Assembly (NCBI GenBank): GCA_013368315.1
Contig: JAACJM010000037.1
Span: forward strand, 248,001 to 312,000
DNA from: Tetrapyrgos nigripes
Lineage: Eukaryota > Basidiomycota > Agaricomycetes > Agaricales > Campanellaceae
Reading direction: 5' to 3'
DNA: 64,000 nucleotides
A model generated the notes under the pieces. That model searched no databases. It saw only the letters and a program-made list of their open reading frames with translations, and was not told the DNA's origin. Positions within the stretch are counted from its first letter, which is position 1. The number at the start of each line of letters is the position of its first letter. A program made the translations under genes and the position numbers. Positions 9,781-21,301 of this stretch are shown in pieces.

Positions 9781-11589
9781 TCAATCGGCATCCATCCCGA
9801 TTGCCAACCAGCTGCAGAACACATTCTCCGGATCATACCTCTTCTTCAAAACTTGCAAACGCTGATAGTTTTTGATCCCAAATAGGTCTTCCACCTTAGC
9901 GGTAGGAGATTGTCGGAAGTCTTGTTCGATAGAGCTTGGTTGGACTTTTATGAGGCCACGCGAGGAATTCAGTGTGTATCTTTAGAAGATTGGATTGAAA
10001 ATGACATACACTCGCTTCCGTCATCCTCCTGCCCTCTTTCCAACATCTCATCTTCTCTGAATACCCTCTTAACCTCATAAACCATCTCTTTCGCACTCTT
10101 GTTCATCTCTTCATCATTCTCTGCCCACGTAGCAATCAAAAAACCATTATTAACTCTTCTCCTCGGGAACGGCGTCTCGGTATCTGGCACACTCAGAACC
10201 TTCGAGAATGGTGTGTACTCATGAATGACCACGACGTTTAATCCGACCTTCCTTTCCCGTTTGAGATCGTCCTCGTAATATTTTCTGAACAGCTTCACGA
10301 CTTTCTTGATGGATTCAGGATTGGCGACGTGAGCTTGATAACCCGTCGTAATGTAGGGCCTGCCGTGTGGAAAGAGGGCGTTGGATGCTGCGTTAAGTTC
10401 TGGATAGGGGACGGAGGTTGTAAGATCCTGGATTGGGTCTGCCAAAGATCGAATGCGTATCAAAGAATATCAGTAAATCAATGACAGTCAGAAGAATATA
10501 TGGACGCACTTAAATCTAAGAACGCTTTGAATACTTCTCTTCCCTCCGCTTCCGAGCCATTATAAAAGGGTACAACTTGGAGAGCTGCCTAATTCAATGA
10601 GCCACCGCGCCCCATCAGCATCAATTGGGGCATGACGAATAGTATACTCGCCTCACTCGTTTCCTCGTTCCATGCTGTGTTGATGAACAACCGCTCCTTT
10701 CTCGATGGGCCATTGCCACTCTTTCCTTTCCCATCTTCATTCCACCAGGCATTCGCTACCCGACATATCTCCTCCACTTTTTCCACATTATAAACCAGCA
10801 TGCCAGAGTACACCTGTTCCCTCTGAGGATGTAGGCGGAATACAAACTCGGAGATCACACCAAAATTTGATCCAGCGCCGCGGATAGCCCAAAATAAATC
10901 AGGATTTTCGTCAGGTTGGGAGGAAATGGAAAGTGTTTCGCCGGATGTGAGTGTTATCGTTGCCTGTAATATCAAAAAATGCCGGCAAAAGCTCGAGGTC
11001 AGTATATTGTCGAGTCGTTTTAGCCTCGACAGTGAGCACCCACCCGAACGAGATTATCAATGGTCAAACCATGTTCCCCCGTTAAAAAGCCGAACCCTCC
11101 ACCCAACGTGAGGCCTCCGACGCCAGTCTACAAATCGATCCCGTCAGTAAAGTCTGAACCGACAGCACGCTCATGTCTTACGTGATTGACAATTCCTCCA
11201 ACTGTAGCCAAGCCCTGGTGTATCGCTTTCTCATCGACGGTTTTCCAGAGCGCTCCTCCGCCCACGTATGCTAGCTTTGCCTCTGGGTCGACTCTAACGT
11301 CGCCAAAGTACCTCGAAAGATCAATAACAACACCTCTACTGACTGAAGATGCACCAGAAGCACTGTGCCCTCCGCATTTCACTGCAATCGGTAATGCAGG
11401 GGTCGAAAAACGCAGTGCGTATTCCAGGATCAGAGTAATATCATCTGTAGTTTTTGGGAAAGCGACCAAAGCTGCGAGTCGTTCGGCGTTGGAGGCCCAG
11501 CGGGATATGGCAGAGGCGTAAGTGGGGTCCGTAGGGAAAACCAGATCACCCTGAAAGGACTCGAAAGAGGGGACTCGTTGAGTAGACAT
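9781..11589 (-). CDS. FAD-linked oxidase, berberine-bridge-like (copy 1)
   Basis: Six exons joined in frame give an enzyme of about 480 residues. The N-terminal PCMH-type FAD domain holds KCGGHSASG, with H75 the expected 8-alpha-histidyl FAD attachment site, then [13 protein letters not shown] and [10 protein letters not shown]. The cysteine that makes a second flavin bond in some relatives is absent here. The C terminus has the BBE signature ([10 protein letters not shown]) and stops at 9781 after a 66-nt intron with a GTATGT donor. The family oxidises sugars, alcohols or alkaloid-like substrates with O2. There is no obvious signal peptide (MSTQRVPSF). A close paralogue on the same strand lies at 16524-18292 with the same exon layout. 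Confidence 0.88.
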
Positions 11590-11800
11590 TTTGCGACTGG
11601 ATGAGCTGTGTCTGCCTCGTGTGTGATGGGTGAGCGTGTTTTAAGTTAGTCCCGTCCGAGAAGACCGCGACGTCCCCAAAATTAAAGTGAATAGTACGAA
11701 GCCGATGCCCCGAGTTTAACGAATAAGCAATGCGAGGAAACTATGACTCCACTATGTCGCAGTTTAATGACCTGTAAAGTCTGGATTTTTGATGTAAAAT
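11590..11800. other. Upstream region of FAD oxidase copy 1
   Basis: Short intergenic sequence between the oxidase start and the left edge of the permuted duplication. No gene is seen. Confidence 0.5.
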
Positions 11801-13580
11801 GTTCTCCATGAAAATCTGGGTAAGTACTATCTTTCCAACGGCAACCAGTATCCCAAGTTCACATAATCATTAGCTGCTATTGGTGCATCATAGGCTGATG
11901 CCAGGTCCATACTTCCATCTCTTGTTGACTCAAAGTTCTTCGAGCAATGATAGTTGAGAATGTTCTGATGCCAGGCAAAATGCTTGGGTCTCTTCAGTGT
12001 GCTGATCATCAATGATATCAAAAGAGCCGGAATTCTGTAATCAGCATTAGAAAGCTCCTTTTGAAGTTTCCGTGTGTTTCATCAACTTCTTTCCTTGCTT
12101 CGTATGATGAAATTATTTTCGGCTGACAATGGGAGGAGCCAGTTGGACTTGACCTTGGGGTGGGATTTGACGGAGACGATTGCACTGCTCGGTACTCCAA
12201 AAAAAAAACGATCAGCAACTGGTTATCAGTAGGTATCAGTGATTTGGATGGGTTAGGTCGGGCCTACTAGCCCCGGTCAATCTGTCACATCCAATTTGAA
12301 CAGCACTTGGATGTTTACAAATTGCTCAAAGGGCTAGATGAAGCTGAGGTAGTTTGAGTAAATATTTAATGATCGGGCTCAGCAGAATACATATATACAT
12401 AGTGTTACACTCAAACGAAATAGATACATCAAAAGGCACAGGCAGAATCAACATACTGAGCTGGATTCGGCTTTCTTGAGACTGCTCTCAAAACTCTTGA
12501 ACTCTGACTTTCTGACCCGCTCAACAAAGCTTTGACCAATGTGAGGCAAGCGTTCATCGGAGTCGCCGGCAATGCCATCGGAAGAATCAGTGGAACCCAA
12601 GTTTGGGGAGTGTGCGAAATTGATGGTACTAATACCTCTGGTTGCAATGGGAGGCGTCACAGTAGAATCTACTTCATCTTTCTGCCAAGCAACCAGAAGA
12701 ATGACGACTGTTAAATAGATGCCCTATGGTGAAACATAGGCTTGAGATTTTCGGTAAAATGCTTCCAAAATATTCTTACCTGAATCTGTGGCAAGACACA
12801 TTCCAATACTTCATGTCCAACGTCAGTCGTGACACGGACTGCGCTCAACATGACTGTGATCTAGATGAAGGGGATCAGTGCCACAATAATACACTGTGAC
12901 TGCTTTCGTCGCTCACCCAATAAAAACAGTAGATAAATCCAGATTCCATGATCAGTATCAGGACTTTCTCCACTTTGGGTCTTCCTCTGGCTTGGTTAAT
13001 CATTGAGGCATCGGCTATGGTGCTTTTTGTGGTCCGATACTCCCTAGACATAGTACATACTCAATAGTCTGAAAAGCACGGAGGTAATTGAGCAACAAGT
13101 ACTGACCAATATTTGTATCCAACTAGACCAGTAGCAGCAATATTGGTGCCCAGTAAAGTGAGGTAGAACCATAGAGTACCCAGGCCAGACCGTGCTGCGT
13201 GTTTCGTGGGCATATCCTTCACCTCGAAGGCACAATCAACGGATGAAGTAACTAAGAGAATAATATGTTAGGATGACGTAGAGCCTAATTAATAAGTTTA
13301 TCTACCTATTGTGCCCACCATACACAATGAGAGGAATGTTTTGACCTTGATGCTATGGGGGTAAAGAATCCATGCACGCCATACGACGATACCATCACTA
13401 AGAACAGACTTCGGAAAACAATGGGATGAGCGATAGGTACTAAAGCACCCTGAAAGGGAAAAAGATTCCAGGCTCACATTGACATGGGAAAAGACACTCA
13501 AGACAATCAAGTATCTGTCAATCAATACCTGATGGCTTTCCGAGAACTGGAAATCATCCATTGTCATGTAGAACAACTTC
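11801..13580 (-). repeat. Source segment of an inverted, circularly permuted duplication
   Basis: Read on the minus strand, this stretch consists of block B (13580 to about 12383, most of the membrane-protein gene) followed by block A (about 12376 to 11801, its downstream sequence). Both blocks recur on the plus strand at 14228-15982, but in the order A then B. The join there unites sequence from 11801 with sequence from 13580. Identity is high, with scattered indels. Confidence 0.85.
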
Positions 13581-13913
13581 GTGTAAATCACTGAGTTGGC
13601 AGTGCAGACGACGAAGATGACGAGGATGATTGCAAAGAGGGTTTGGCGAGCTAAGGAATTGCGAAGGCCCTTACGACTAAGCAGGATTGAGTTGGAGGTA
13701 AAAGCGTACAAGCGAGGTGACTCGGAAGACTTACAGTAGGACATACACGGCCATTAAGAACAAAACGGCATAGGCCCCTACGAATATCAGTTATTTCAGC
13801 GGTGAACGAGGATTCGGGAGTGCAACTGTCATACCGTAAGTGCCCGTGCCACCGGAGCTCTCAGCGAACGTTTCTTTGAGTTTGGAGAACTGCTCTTCCG
13901 ACAGCTGAGCCAT
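12448..13913 (-). CDS. Multipass membrane protein (basidiomycete seven-helix type)
   Basis: Eight or so exons join in frame from the ATG at 13913 (MAQLSEEQFSKLKETF) to the stop at 12448. Hydrophobic stretches include AVLFLMAVYVLL, TLFAIILVIFVVCTA, YLTLLGTNIAATGLVGY and GIYLTVVILLVAW. The hallmarks SDGIVVWRAW (after helix 3) and ESGFIYCFYW (helix 6) are typical of the expanded, uncharacterised seven-helix family of Agaricomycetes. The tail is Ser-rich and cytoplasmic (DSSDGIAGDSDER). In-frame ATGs upstream at about 13946 and beyond leave the start uncertain. A sensing or receptor role is often supposed for such proteins but is not shown. Most of the gene is copied in inverted orientation at 14793-15919. 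Confidence 0.72.
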
Positions 13914-14227
13914 TTTCTGGGTCTTCAAAGGAATGAAGTCCATCATGGCTTTTATGTGTCTGGGTCTCAACCACGGGCTGACATCTTGAGGTCTTCCATA
14001 CTGTTTTAGGAAGATGACTCCCATAACAAGCACCAAGCAGTGATGAAGTTGCGGGATTTGAGGGACTTCTCATATGTACCTAGCATCAAGATGATCAATT
14101 TTCGAAGAGAGACAGATAAGCGCTCCATCGAGGCTAGAAAGTTATTCATAGCACTTTAAAAAATCCTATGAAAATTGGGGTAATCTCATTGGTACGCAAA
14201 TCGCCCAAAACTACATCGATAAGAGGG

Positions 14228-15982
14228 ATATTTACTCAAACTACCTCAGCTTCATCTAGCCCTTTGAGCAATTTGTAAACATCCAAGCGCTGTTCAAATT
14301 GGATGTGACAGATTGACTGGGGCTAGTAGGGCCCGACCTAACCCATCCAAATCACTGATACCTACTGATAACCAGTTGCTGATCGGTTTTTTTTGGAGTA
14401 CCGAGCAGTGCAATTGTCACCGTCAAATCCCACCCCAAGGTCAAGTCCAACTGGCTCCTCCCATTTTCAGCCGAAAATAATTTCATCATACGAAGCAAGG
14501 AAAGAAGTTGATGAAACACACGGAAACTTCAAAAAGAGCTTTCTAATGCTGACTGCAGAATTCCGGGTCTTTTGATATCATTGATGATCAGCACACTGAG
14601 AAGGGACCCAAGCATTTTGCCTGGCATCAGAACATTCTCAACTATCATTGCCTGAAGAACTTCGAGTCAGCAAGAGATGGAAGTATGGACCTGGCATCAG
14701 CCTATGATGCACCAATAGCAGCTAATGATTATGTGAACTTGGGATACTGGTTGCCGTTGGAAAGATAGTACTTACCCAGATTTTCATGGAGAACGAAGTT
14801 GTTCTACATGACAATGGATGATTTCCAGTTTTCGGAAAGCCATCAGGTATTGATTGACAGATACTTGATTGTCTTGAGTGTCTTCAATTCCCATGTCAAT
14901 GTGAGCATGGAATATTTTTCCCTTTCAAGGTGCTTTAGTACCTATCGCTCATCCCATTGTTTTCCGAAGTCTGTTCTCAGTGATGGTATCGTCGTATGGC
15001 GTGCATGGGTTTTTTACCCTCATAGCATCAAGGTCAAACATTCCTCTCATTATGTATGGTGGGCACAATAGGTAGATAAACTTATTAATTAGGCTCTACG
15101 TCATCCTAACATATTATTCTCTTAGTTACTTCATCCGTTGATTGTGCCTTCGAGGTGAAGGATATGCCCACGAAACACGCAGCACGGTCTGGCCTGGGGA
15201 CTCTATGGTTAACGTTTTACCTTACTTTACTGGGCACCAATATTGCTGCTACTGGTCTAGTTGGATATAAATATCGGTCAGTACTTATTGCTAAATTATT
15301 TCCGTAATTATTAAGTATGTACTGCGTCTAGGGAATATCGGACCATAAAAGGCACCGTAGCCGATGCCTCAATGATTAATCAAGCCAGGGGAAGACCCAA
15401 AGTGGAGAAAGTCCTGATAATGGTCATTGAATCTGGATTTATCTACTGTTTTTATTGGGTGAGTGACGAAAGTAGTCACAGTGTATTATCATGGCACTGA
15501 TCCCCTTCATCTAGATCACAGTCATGTTGAGCGCAGTCTGGGGCACGGCTGACGTTGGACATGAAGTGTTGGAATGTGTCTTGCCACAGATTCAGGTAAG
15601 AACTTTTTATCACCAAGCATTTTATCGAAAATCTCAAGCCTAATCATGTTTCACCGAGTAGGGCATCTATCTAACAATCCTCATTCTTCTGGTTGCTGGG
15701 CAGAGAGATGATATAGATTCTACAACCAGAGGTATTAGTGCAATCGAATTTGCGCACTCCCCAAACTTGGGTTCCACTGATTCTTCCGATGGCATTGCCG
15801 GCGACTCCGATGAACGCTTGCCTCACATTGATCAAAGCTTTGTTGAGCGGGTCAGAAAGTCAGAGTTCAAGAGTTTTGAGAGCAGTCTCAAGAAAGTGGA
15901 ATCCACGTCAGTACGCTAATTCTGCCTGTGCCCTTTGATGTATCTATTTCATTTGAGTGTAACACTATGTACATTCTGCTGA
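14228..15982 (+). repeat. Inverted, circularly permuted copy of 11801-13580
   Basis: Block A occupies 14228-14792 and block B 14793-15982, the reverse of the source order. The copy begins where the source passes from B to A (near 12376) and ends just before that same point (near 12383), with about a dozen bases lost. The internal junction at 14792/14793 joins the two outer ends of the source segment. It ends 7 bp before a relic of an oxidase gene. Confidence 0.85.
14793..15919 (+). pseudogene. Truncated, frameshifted copy of the multipass membrane protein
   Basis: Matches the gene at 12448-13913 from the codons for KLFYMTMDDFQFSESHQ to its end, so the first two exons and first helices are missing. 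One A is lost near 15037 (GTCAAACATT against GTCAAAACATT in the source), breaking the frame after HSIKVK. There is also an 18-base deletion in the last exon near 15722. The hallmark SDGIVVWRAW is still readable. No ATG-led full model is possible. Confidence 0.85.
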
Positions 15983-15988
15983 TTGGAT

Positions 15989-16222
15989 CTATCTGAAATA
16001 ATAACACAAGCCGTACGCGTCACTCAATACCCAGCCCACTACAAAAGACTTTCCAGGATCGTATCGCATTTCTAAGTCCCTCATAACCTGATAATTCTCG
16101 ACTCCGAGTCGGTACAGATCTTCCAATTCAGAGGCAGACGATTGGCGAAAGCCTTCTTCGCCATCTTCAGACCAATGGAAAGAGAAATGAGATTGATCTA
16201 CATACAGACGGAACAGATACAA
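15989..16222 (-). pseudogene. Relic of a third FAD-linked oxidase (last exon)
   Basis: The minus strand encodes EEGFRQSSASELEDLY and then ENYQVMRDLEMRYDP, which align with the C-terminal BBE exon of the oxidases at 9781 and 16524 ([32 protein letters not shown]). The catalytic and FAD-binding exons are absent. Even the CSW near the C terminus is changed to VGW. It lies between the permuted duplication and the intact second oxidase gene, suggesting a former tandem array of three genes. Confidence 0.8.
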
Positions 16223-16523
16223 TAGTTTGCTAGTGACGTCACTTCACTCTTCTACCGTCTAAGCTTGCAACCCATTTAAAAAGTTCTAGCCAATTCGAAT
16301 CCTTGGCAATCAGACTTCGGTTCCTAGTGGAAATGGTGGCGATGATGTTGAAGAGATATAAGCCCACGCGGTAGCGGTAGAAGAAACAAAGACGTTCACT
16401 CTTGAAGATTAAGTAGGTACGAGGACAAGGACGCTAGCTAGATGATCGTTATACTTCCTAGTATCCAAGTAAATCTATCAATATTACCATTATCTACAGT
16501 ACACGGCAGCTCGTCCGCACCTC
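16223..16523. other. Spacer between oxidase relic and oxidase copy 2
   Basis: About 300 bp without a recognisable gene. It may include the 3' UTR of oxidase copy 2. Confidence 0.4.
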
Positions 16524-18292
16524 TTAGTCGATCTCAATCGGCAGCCAGCTACAAAACACGTTCTTGGGATCATACGTTTTCTTCAGAGTTTTCAAGCGTT
16601 GATAATTCTCCACCCCATAAAGACCTTCCAACCTAGACGCAGGGGATTGGCGAAAATCTTTCTCGATCGTCTTCGGACCTAAATAATGCAAAGAGATTAG
16701 TCTACGTACAGCCAGGGCAAAAGAGCCCACAGATATGACTGATAATGGCAGCACACCTTCACTCTTCTGGTTCGTTTTACCATCCAGGAAAGCATTCCTG
16801 ATCTCATTGACCATCTCCCTCGCCTTCAAGTTGATTTCCTTCTCATTCTCTGCCCAAGTAGCCATCAGCAACCCATTATTCACTCTATTTCTGGGGAACG
16901 GCCCCCCCTCGCTATCCGGAATACTCGAAACCTTCGCCCATGGAGTATATTCGTGAATGACTGAGACGTTCAATTTGATTGGTCTAGCCAACTTTGAGTC
17001 TTGTTCTTGGTGGCGCTTGTACAATTTCGCAGCGTTTCTAATCGACTCTGGGTTGGCTTGGGCACGATGCGTTTGGAAGCCTGTGGGGATGTAGGGTCGG
17101 CCATGGGGAAATTGATCGTTAAGCGCCGCGTTGAGCTTGATGTAGGGAAGGGAAGTTGTTAGGTCTTGAGTTGGATCTGCGTGGGACACCGAAAATGTGA
17201 GGTTAAGAACCGCAGGTCAAAGAAATAAGACGAAGTACACACTTAATTCCAGGAAAGCGTTGAACACTTGTCTTCCATCGGCCTCGGACCCGTTATAGAA
17301 TGGCGCGACTTGAAGAACGACCTAAACAAAATCAGAGAAGTTGCTTCAGGCAATGCAACTGTTACTACGTGGTGCATAGTCACCTCACTCATGTCCTCAT
17401 TCCAAACGAGATTAATGAACAACCTCTCCTTCTCCGACGGCCCATTGTCCCACCACGCATTCGCAACCTGACATACTTCTTCCACTCGGTCTATCGGAAA
17501 GACCATAACGCCCGCGTACACATCCTTTCTCTGAGGATTCAAACGAAACACGAACTCGGAAACGACGCCAAAATTGGACCCAGCGCCACGAATACCCCAA
17601 AACAGGTCGGGGCTTTCATCGGATTTGGATGAAAGAGTGAGGGTTTGGCCGGTTTGGAGAGTTATTGTGGCCTGATAAATGTAATTCAGACGTCAGTCAG
17701 ATATGCTAAACACCAACCATTACCCAAACCACTCACCTGGACGAGGTTATCAATAACTAGCCCGTGCTCACCCGTCAGATATCCGAATCCGCCTCCTAGA
17801 GTCAAGCCTCCTACACCAGTCTAAACGTCGAGCAGATATTAGCCATACTTCGAAGGACTCTGGGTTGAACAATTGACTTACATGGTTGACAACTCCTGCA
17901 ACCGTCGCCAATCCATATTCCGCCGTTTTCTCATCCACAGTTGCCCAAATAGCTCCTCCACCTACATACGCCAACTTTGCTTCTGGATCCACTCTAACTT
18001 CACTAAAATACCTCGAAAGATCGATGACAACACCTCCTTCGCTAGAAGACGCTCCCGAGGCGCTGTGTCCTCCGCATTTGACTGCGATTGGTAGTGGAGG
18101 TTTGGATTGGTGGAGAGCGTAGTCTAGGACGAGGCTTATGTCGGAAGTGGTCTTTGGGAAAGAGACTAATGCAGCTTGGCGTTCTGCGTTGGAGGCCCAA
18201 CGAGCGATGGCAGAGGGATAGGATGGGTCATTGGGGTAGACGAGGTCACCTTGGAAGGATTGGAGGGTAGATGGCCTCGAGTTTTGAGTCAT
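16524..18292 (-). CDS. FAD-linked oxidase, berberine-bridge-like (copy 2)
   Basis: Six exons give about 479 residues from the ATG at 18292. Exon ends 18292-17882, 17820-17737, 17671-17384 and a start at 17321 all have GT-AG sites and keep the frame. KCGGHSASG carries the flavin-binding His (H76). [17 protein letters not shown] and [14 protein letters not shown] complete the FAD domain. The BBE tail reads ENYQRL and [16 protein letters not shown]. It is highly similar to copy 1 over its whole length and lies on the same strand, so the two are tandem paralogues now separated by the duplicated membrane-protein segment. Substrate is unknown. A TATA-like CTTATAAG lies about 40 bp upstream of the ATG on the minus strand. 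Confidence 0.9.
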
Positions 18293-18715
18293 GGTTGAAG
18301 AAAGCGCAGTTTACATTGGGTGGATGAGCTTATAAGGTGATCTAATTCGGTTCGAAGTTATTTATCGTTCAGCATTGAGTAATGATACACGTACGGATCG
18401 CTCCATATCCGCATTCGGTGGGGCACCTAGAAGCCGCCACGATCAAACTACTAGCTAGTGCGTCCAAAAAGAGCTAATGAAACCTGGGGGAGTTAAATAA
18501 CACGTTCTGTTAAACAGGAAGCAGAGGCATGACTGATGAAAGCCTATTTGAGGCGGAGATGAATATCATTTTGTAATAAACTAGATAAAAGGACAGGCTT
18601 TCATCGAGCAGAAGGACGTGAATGATACAAAGGAATCTGATAACCAGGCATTACAAATGACTACACAATTTCGCCTCCGCCGTCGCTTCCGCGTCTTCCT
18701 CCGATTCTTGGCCTA
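18293..18715. other. Intergenic between oxidase copy 2 and EB1
   Basis: The promoter side of oxidase copy 2 and the 3' side of the EB1 gene. No further gene is seen. Confidence 0.5.
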
Positions 18716-19651
18716 TCATTGCGCGTTTTCCTCTCTGTACAACACCTCACGAATTCTCTCCAGCGCATCCAGACCTTCCAACACTCCCGCTCCTGCTCTA
18801 GACTCGATTGTTTCACCAATAAAATCCTCCACTTCCTTCAACTTTTTCCAATAGAAATCTCGCTCCTTTGTCAACGATTCCATAGAGTGGGTCAATTCCT
18901 CGACACGAGCCTTCAATTTCTTCGCTTCGAGGCCAGAAGCTTGACTAAGGTGTGAACTAGCCCTCGATGAGACTCGTGAAGAAGGGCGTGTCGAAGCCGT
19001 CCCCGTGCTAACTGCACTAAAAGGACTCAATGCTCCTCTCCCCGACCTTTCTGAGCCAGTAACAGATCCAGCACTCGACGACGGGCCGCGTACTTTCGGG
19101 AAGGAGGGATTTGACGATAAGGAAGAGGTCGAAGGGAGGCTGGGAGTACCGCCCCTAGTCATCGCTGCACCACCTCTCCGCGAAATGGCATCATAACCAC
19201 CAATCTCGGACTCTCGGTAATTTTGGTCCCAAAACCTCTTCATCCATTGGAGAAACTCGAGATTATCTTGCATACGGCACTTGACGAGGCGCTCAATTTG
19301 GATGGGCTAGTTGTGGATGCATGCGTATCAGTATTCGTTAAAGAATAGCAAGGACAAAAGACGCACTTTATCTATCCGTTTATCAGTAAACGCTTTCTGA
19401 AGAACCTTGAAGTTGATGATATACTGATACTCATGCTGGGCCTTCCAGTTAACTTTGTTGAGCGGAAGATCGCCTGATAGATGAGAGAAAGTCAGTATCG
19501 TCTGCAGTACTAGACGTAGCATGGCCCACGCACCATAGATGGAATCCAATATCTGACAATACGCAGCACCAGTCCCACACTGCTCTATCTTGGTGTAGTT
19601 GATTTGGAGGAGGTTGTTGAGCCATTCGAGGAGGTCTACGCGAGAAGTCAT
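18716..19651 (-). CDS. mal3: EB1-family microtubule plus-end tracking protein
   Basis: Three exons give 271 residues, close to the usual fungal EB1 size (S. pombe Mal3, budding yeast Bim1). The N-terminal calponin-homology domain starts SRVDLLEWLNNLLQINYTKI, with the conserved CGTGAAYCQILDSIYGDLP, KVNWKAQHEYQYIINFKVLQ and QDNLEFLQWMKRFWD. A Ser-rich linker follows. The C-terminal EB homology coiled coil (LKARVEELTHSMESLTKERD, then FYWKKLKEVEDFI) ends in an acidic tail. The protein binds growing microtubule ends and recruits partners. The ATG at 19651 matches the family start; an in-frame upstream extension is not needed. It ends without the EEY motif of animal EB1, as expected for a fungus. 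Confidence 0.95.
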
Positions 19652-20076
19652 GGCGATAGTAGAGGCAGTGGATGGAACTAAGGTAAGAGTGCTAGCTAAG
19701 CCCTTAAAAACCTCGCTCGCGCCATGTCGATATGTCATCAGGGCAATAGAGTCCGAGCCAGTGAGTCATCCGTGACATCCCGGTTCCGGAAGTAAGCATG
19801 GATAAGTAACGGACTCCGAGAGGCCAGAGAAGTAACCGAGGTTCGAACTTCGGGTTGGGTTGGGGAGAAAATTTTTTTTCAGACTTTTCGGGAACCTTCC
19901 GTCCGTGACTCCGCTCACCAGTCACGTGCAAGGCGTGACGAGACGCGTTGCAGTTGAACGTTGAACGCGCGTGTCTAGCGTCGAATGCATTGTACAGTTG
20001 CTGCACAGCTTATCTCACATTTTTACTGTTGATACATAAACATTGCAGCAAAACACCCTTTAAAAACGACGTCCCT
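19652..20076. other. EB1 upstream region
   Basis: Promoter and 5' UTR of the EB1 gene and 3' flank of the next minus-strand gene. A run of eight T at 19873-19880 is the only simple feature. No additional gene is seen. Confidence 0.5.
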
Positions 20077-20598
20077 TTAGCAGTTGGAGCATGAAGCATC
20101 TGTACATCCGCATTCACCTGTAAAATTCCTTGATATGAGATTCACCAGGTCTGAGTTAGCTAGTGTTGTCACGTACTTTCTCCCTGAGGATTTGGGTTTG
20201 GCACTGGAATTGGTGCGGCGTTGGTTTGATGAGATTGTAATAGGAGAGCCACCACCAGCATGAGTAGTATCGACATTAACGTCGAAATGGGGAATCGTGT
20301 CAAGAGAACGACCTGCATTCATGATTTCGGAGGCGTAATCTAATGTCTGCACCTAAAAAAGACCAAAGATAAGCGAAGAGGTTTACTGCCAGGTCGAATG
20401 GTTGTACTCACGAGAGTTGGGTGGTATGGGGCGGTATGAGTATTCTCAAACCTTCGCCCGTCATACAGTCTATATACCTCACTGGCAGAAACCGAATTGC
20501 CTCCAGGATGTAAGGACGCAGCATGGATCATGGAAACTGTAACATGAGAACCGAGCCAAGAGAACAATAACCATGGGGAGATAAGCACCGGCTTCCAT
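20077..20598 (-). CDS. Small protein with C-terminal cysteine motif (copy C)
   Basis: Minus-strand exons encode a polar protein (SASEVYRLYDGRRFENTH ... LVQTLDYASEIMNAGRSLD) ending CGCTDASCSNC. Two introns are supported: one ends just before GTGCAGACATTAGATTAC; another is 48 nt, GTACGT to ATATCAAG, with a CTAAC branch site, and restores the frame into NFTGEC. The 5' end is uncertain. An ATG at 20598 opens a hydrophobic MEAGAYLPMVIVLLA, but the splice that would join it to the rest is not clear; MIHAASLHPGG is an alternative start. The cysteine tail is shared with the gene at 20997-21301. Metal binding is possible but not shown. Confidence 0.5.
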
Positions 20599-20996
20599 GA
20601 GAAGGCACGTCCAATGAGCGTGGAAGTAGAGATACGAGTGTCACTGGCTCACGATGGTCGACAAGGCGTAGTCTCGGACTCTCGGTGCCAAAGTTGCTAA
20701 GCGATAAAAGTTAAGTTTCTTGGAGAAAATTCAGGCACCAGCATGTGAATAGTCCGAGTGAATGGGCAATTTACACGAATAAACTTAGCATGAAGAAAGA
20801 CATTGAGTGGATTGAGCCACTGTACTCGCTGGCCGGAAAGGTACCTTGCGTTTTGACATTGGAACGCTCATTGATCGGGATCAGTCACTGGTTACTTTGT
20901 AATTACATTCGAATATCAGGTAGACAGGAGTACAAAGGGACTACCAGGACGTTCAACGTATACTGGCAGTAGGGAAGTATCATACTACAGCTAAAG
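20599..20996. other. Spacer between the two cysteine-tail genes
   Basis: No independent gene is recognised. Expected to hold the promoter of copy C and the 3' UTR of copy D. Confidence 0.45.
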
Positions 20997-21301
20997 CTAG
21001 CAATTAGAGCAAGAGGGATCTGAACATACGCATTGGCCTGACGAGATTGACCATCCGAGATTCACGCGTTCAAAAAAGCGGCGAATGAAATTCGATGGCG
21101 CAAAGACGAGCAAGTCAGCAACAGTATACGAGCTCGAAAAACCAACAACATACCTGACTGACCTGAAGTTTGAGGCGCAGGGACCGGTACCGGTGCAGCG
21201 TTCACCTGATAATCTCTTTCATGGAGTTGAGCAATGAAGGCGATAATCAGCACCGTCATTGGGATGACTGAGAAAGCCCGAGTAAAGGTGAAGGTTCGCA
21301 T
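20997..21301 (-). CDS. Small secreted protein with C-terminal cysteine motif (copy D)
   Basis: Two exons give 62 residues. The ATG at 21301 opens a basic, hydrophobic leader (MRTFTFTRAFSVIPMTVLII), followed by NAAPVPVPAPQ. An intron with a GTATGT donor and a TCGTCAG acceptor joins SGQSG to QCVCSDPSCSNC, the last residues before TAG. The tail CxC-x-D-x-SCSNC repeats that of copy C, so the two genes look related although their middles differ. Likely secreted. No known family is recognised. Confidence 0.58.

Noticed and set aside
11827..12218. Short frames in block A (and their copies at 14393-14575)
   Set aside because: They differ by stops between the two copies and have no ATG-led or spliced continuation; treated as downstream sequence carried along.
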